Source of the DNA: JBEISR01 sp044371425
GTDB taxonomy: Bacteria; Planctomycetota; Planctomycetia; Pirellulales; Pirellulaceae
Direction: 5' to 3'
Assembly: GCA_044371425.1 (NCBI GenBank)
Contig: JBILTR010000005.1
Location: 190,804 to 254,803 of the forward strand
Length of the DNA: 64,000 nt
The notes beneath the pieces are model-generated. The model did no database searches. It saw only the letters and a program-made list of their open reading frames with translations, and had not been told where the DNA came from. A program made the translations under genes and the position numbers. Shown here piece after piece: positions 63,227 to 64,000 of the stretch (positions are counted from its first letter, which is position 1; each line of letters begins with the position of its first letter).

Positions 63227-64000
63227 ACAAGTAGTGATTTTTCTTTTTATCAATTTTTTGTGAGGAAAATCGGGATTCGCCGTTCTTGGGACTCCGCTGC
63301 CATCGTCACTCCCACAAACAGGAAGAACCTAAACCTCAGCCCATCGACCGATCCCATCTAGCGACATCCCACAAGTGAATCCCCTTCCCTAACGATGACC
63401 GAAATGAACCCACTCTTATGGGTATATCCTGCTAATCGGTGGCTGGCACCAATCGCGTGGGTGTGTGGGTTGTATAGGAGGTTTGGGATTTCTGGGTTGA
63501 ACTTGAGATAGGTGGCTGGCACCAATTGCGTGGATATTTGGGAATTCGGGGAGGTTTGGGATGGATGGAAAGAGTCTGAGATTGGTGGCTGGCACCGATT
63601 GCTTGCTTGGGACTCCGCTGCCATCGACACTCCCACAAACAGGAAGAACCTGAACCTCAGCCCATCGACCGATCCCATCTAGCGACATCCCACAAGTGAA
63701 TCCCCTTTCCTAAACTTGACCGAAATGAACCCACTCTTATGGGTATATCCTGCTAATCGGTGGCTGCCACCAATCATTTGGGTGTTTGGGGGTGTATAGG
63801 CTGTTTGAGCTGTTTGGGTGGGATGTGAGACAGGTGGCTGGCGCCGATTCGGTAGTTCTTTCGGGGTGTTTCTTCTAATTGGTGGGTGGCACCTAATGAG
63901 TGGAAGATTGGGTTGACTGGGTGGATGTGGAGGAATGGGTGGAAGGTGAGATATGTGGATGGCACCAATTGCGTGGATATTTGGGCATTCGGGGAGGATT
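63227..64000. other. Gene-free 3' end of the window with third repeat cluster
   Basis: No gene is supported here. Apart from the direct repeat listed separately, it holds GGTGGCTGGCACCAAT, GGTGGCTGGCGCCGAT and GGTGGGTGGCACCTAAT-like elements at about 63500-63960. The next gene lies beyond the window. Confidence 0.6.
63285..63790. repeat. Direct repeat of about 185 bp with 321-bp offset
   Basis: Bases 63285 to about 63470 recur at 63606 to about 63791 with a few substitutions. Each copy ends with GGTGGCTG(G/C)CACCAATC. Between and beyond them, to the window end, are more GGTGG-N-TGGCACC-type elements. This is the third cluster of the intergenic repeat family found near 20 and 50.7 kb. Confidence 0.85.

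Overview
The window looks like a chromosomal segment of a Planctomycetota bacterium, most likely of the Pirellulales kind. The clues are a DUF1559 pseudopilin-like protein (62106-63104), a PVC-type dehydrogenase with a C-terminal CxxCH haem domain (27362-30745), a GC-rich composition, many secreted one-off fusion proteins, and loosely packed genes with long spacers. I see no rRNA, tRNA, CRISPR array, prophage or transposase, so it reads as core plus lineage-specific chromosome rather than an island. The species is not identifiable from the sequence alone.

Layout. (1) 1-908: 3' end of a Gly/Asn-rich protein cut by the window edge. (2) 1097-12435, minus strand: a complete F-type ATP synthase operon (atpZ, atpI-like, atpB, atpE, atpF, atpH, atpA, atpG, atpD, atpC) followed by a YfhO-like membrane protein. 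AtpB carries a long extra N-terminal region, and AtpE and AtpF have signal-peptide-like N-termini. (3) 12.9-19.7 kb: a DUF4912 protein with a histone-H1-like tail, two short-chain dehydrogenases, an App1-type phosphatase overlapping a secreted esterase, and lipA. (4) 19.7-21.2 kb: a gene-free repeat block with a 333-bp tandem duplication. (5) 21.2-27.0 kb: smpB, a two-gene MacB/LolCDE-like ABC exporter, a stand-alone gyrase-B TOPRIM fragment, and a secreted protease / LamG-like / SirB1 fusion. (6) 27.4-36.2 kb: PVC haem dehydrogenase, VWA/glutamine-amidotransferase-like membrane protein, MoxR ATPase, DJ-1/PfpI protein, half-size EamA transporter. (7) 36.2-43.1 kb: M48-like membrane peptidase; then a soluble histidine kinase overlapping by ATGA a 1100-residue protein that fuses all three parts of the AmmeMemoRadiSam system; dgkA. 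(8) 43.4-50.4 kb: isoaspartyl peptidase, a third SDR, a small conserved protein, an Ntn amidase, a CPBP-like protease, recJ and rpmG. (9) 50.4-64 kb: a second repeat cluster, two related secreted esterases in divergent orientation (one fused to an SMP-30 propeller), a nitrilase, trmB, an Hsp20 gene with a near-perfect sigma-54 promoter and a hairpin over its Shine-Dalgarno, an ECF sigma factor, comEC, an apparently frameshifted TM/PH-like gene, the DUF1559 gene with a Fur-box-like site, and a third repeat cluster.

How the parts work together. The ATP synthase operon is a normal energy module with lineage-specific N-terminal additions. The kinase-AmmeMemoRadiSam pair is the best candidate for an under-described system, because a signalling kinase appears translationally coupled to a single-chain radical-SAM/AMMECR1/Memo enzyme. 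The Hsp20 locus seems controlled at both transcription (sigma-54) and possibly translation (SD hairpin). One dispersed intergenic repeat family built around GGTGCC(N)GGCACC-like palindromes links the three gene-free blocks near 20, 50.7 and 63.5 kb.
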